Below, piece after piece: positions 63,119 to 64,000 of a stretch of 64,000 bases of DNA. Every line of letters starts with the position of its first letter. Within the stretch, counting starts at the first letter, position 1. A program made the position numbers and the translations under genes. Below the pieces are notes generated by a model. That model searched no databases, was not told where the DNA came from, and saw nothing but the letters and a program-made list of their open reading frames with translations. The stretch is from JAFGRU01 sp016934985. GTDB taxonomy: Bacteria > Desulfobacterota > Desulfuromonadia > Desulfuromonadales > JAAYDE01. The stretch is taken from the NCBI GenBank assembly GCA_963665045.2, contig CAXXJQ010000007.1:1-64000 (forward strand). Reading direction: 5' to 3'.

Positions 63119-64000
63119 TCAGCGCCCTTCTACTTCCGCCGCCATCTGGTGAAGGATCTCCTCTACATTGGTGTAACCGTCACCATCGTCGTCGCCGTTG
63201 GGAGTGGACCCGGCAAAGAAGGTGCTCCTTGTTGAACTGTTGTATGCTGAAGGATAGCCTCCGGCAGCCGACGAGCTGGTCTTGATGGAACCCGTCTCAG
63301 TCATAACCTCATATACAATACGCTCCTCGACCGAATCCCGGAAGGCCGGACGGGCGCCTGCATGATCCAGCACATAATCCCGCACATCGTCAACAGGACG
63401 AGCCACCGTATTGACATCTCGCACCGGAGGCGTACTGACCAGATGATTCTGAAGAGTACTGTTCATCAGTGAACCGACATTAATTCCCGTAGTCAGACAA
63501 TTGCTGACGTAATAGTTGCCGGGAGGAGCGGAGGAACTCAGACCGATCGCCGAGGAACCGCCGCCATTCGGACCACCGATATAATGGTTGCCGATAAACG
63601 TTGCGTTGGTGGGGCCCGCCGAGGCGCCGATGGCGGTAAATTCATATCGTCCCGTGTTATAGGCAAGATTATTGACCACCAGGGCATTGGTATTATTGGT
63701 CAGTCTCGGGTTTCTTTCTGAGTTATGAGCAAACAGGTTGTCAATAACACTGATTTTGTTCATGAAATTGGCTTGAGTGCTGCTGCTCCCTATGAGAATT
63801 CCAAAACCTCCCTCTGCGATCATGCAGTTACTGAGGGTGACGTCGTGAACGCCGCTACCGCTGGTCGCACCCCAGATGCTCATGTTCTCGTCGGAAGCCC
63901 AGTTGCTCGTCACGTGATCGATCACTATGTTGTAGGTGGCGTTCTGGTAGCCGTGGATCCTAAGGCCGTCCCCCTCTCCACTCTCGGCACGGATACGCAG
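63119..64000 (-). CDS. Second pectate-lyase-like beta-helix protein, N-terminus outside window
   Basis: A partial gene; the frame is open to the last base of the window (codon ending at 64,000). It encodes at least 293 residues closely related to the neighbour at 61,597: RIRAESGEGDGLRIHGYQNA, VIDHVTSNWASDENMSIWGA, ISVIDNLFAHNSERNPRLTN and a C-terminal Ca-binding loop DDDGDGYTNVEEI. Both proteins probably bind or cut an acidic polysaccharide. It ends at an intrinsic terminator, so it is transcribed separately from the downstream copy. Confidence 0.85.
   Translation of the reverse strand: MRIRAESGEGDGLRIHGYQNATYNIVIDHVTSNWASDENMSIWGATSGSGVHDVTLSNCMIAEGGFGILIGSSSTQANFMNKISVIDNLFAHNSERNPRLTNNTNALVVNNLAYNTGRYEFTAIGASAGPTNATFIGNHYIGGPNGGGSSAIGLSSSAPPGNYYVSNCLTTGINVGSLMNSTLQNHLVSTPPVRDVNTVARPVDDVRDYVLDHAGARPAFRDSVEERIVYEVMTETGSIKTSSSAAGGYPSAYNSSTRSTFFAGSTPNGDDDGDGYTNVEEILHQMAAEVEGR

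Overview
The window looks like a chromosomal accessory region of a Gram-negative, probably anaerobic bacterium. Lipoproteins, an outer-membrane barrel and a Wza-type exporter show an outer membrane. The membrane-bound Fe-S ETF:quinone oxidoreductase and the frequent PilZ/HepT/Fic-type genes fit Desulfuromonadia-like (former deltaproteobacterial) genomes, but that assignment is inference. Nearly everything is on the minus strand.

Region 1 (1-8.5 kb) is partly decayed. A SNF2/RapA-type helicase gene is broken by many frameshifts. It is followed by the tail of a PIN-domain gene, an intact PilZ protein, a Fic AMP-transferase with an operator-like inverted repeat at its promoter, a remnant of a MNT-type nucleotidyltransferase, and an M41-peptidase-like protein whose HExxH motif has lost its Glu.

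Region 2 (8.5-21.2 kb) is a type I-C CRISPR-Cas locus. The array has 29 full 32-bp repeats plus one degenerate terminal repeat and contains a duplicated spacer. Reading in the transcribed direction the genes are cas5-cas8c-cas7-cas3, then a gene for HEAT repeats + zinc ribbon + PD-(D/E)xK nuclease, then cas4-cas1-cas2, leader and array. The HEAT-nuclease gene has its own upstream palindrome. A WYL-family regulator sits upstream of cas5. The HEAT-nuclease is the best candidate here for an undescribed CRISPR accessory component.

Region 3 (21.2-25.2 kb) is a toxin-antitoxin cluster. It holds an mntA-hepT pair whose hepT is split by a 162-bp MITE-like insertion with terminal inverted repeats, a zinc-finger/HTH/Panacea antitoxin with a small partner gene and a clear promoter-operator, and a winged-helix protein. 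Two copies of a ~200-bp structured element follow the two TA modules. A DUF486 membrane protein and a 51-residue lipoprotein close the region.

Region 4 (25.6-64 kb) is a large exopolysaccharide/capsule locus. It encodes a Wzc-type co-polymerase/tyrosine kinase, a Wza-type exporter, an outer-membrane barrel, a WbpM/PglF-type dehydratase, a LuxR regulator, a DegT aminotransferase, a GNAT-phosphoglycosyltransferase fusion, four GT4 glycosyltransferases, an asparagine synthetase-like enzyme, a polymerase/ligase, a flippase, three ATP-grasp enzymes and two pectate-lyase-like beta-helix proteins. Inside it is an unusual module: an amino-acid-type adenylating ligase, a carrier protein, an acyl-CoA dehydrogenase, an agmatinase-family enzyme, EtfA, EtfB and an Fe-S ETF:quinone oxidoreductase, next to two ATP-grasp enzymes and a fold-III PLP decarboxylase. 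Together they suggest that an amino acid is activated, loaded on a carrier, oxidised with electrons passed to the quinone pool, and attached to a sugar of the polymer.
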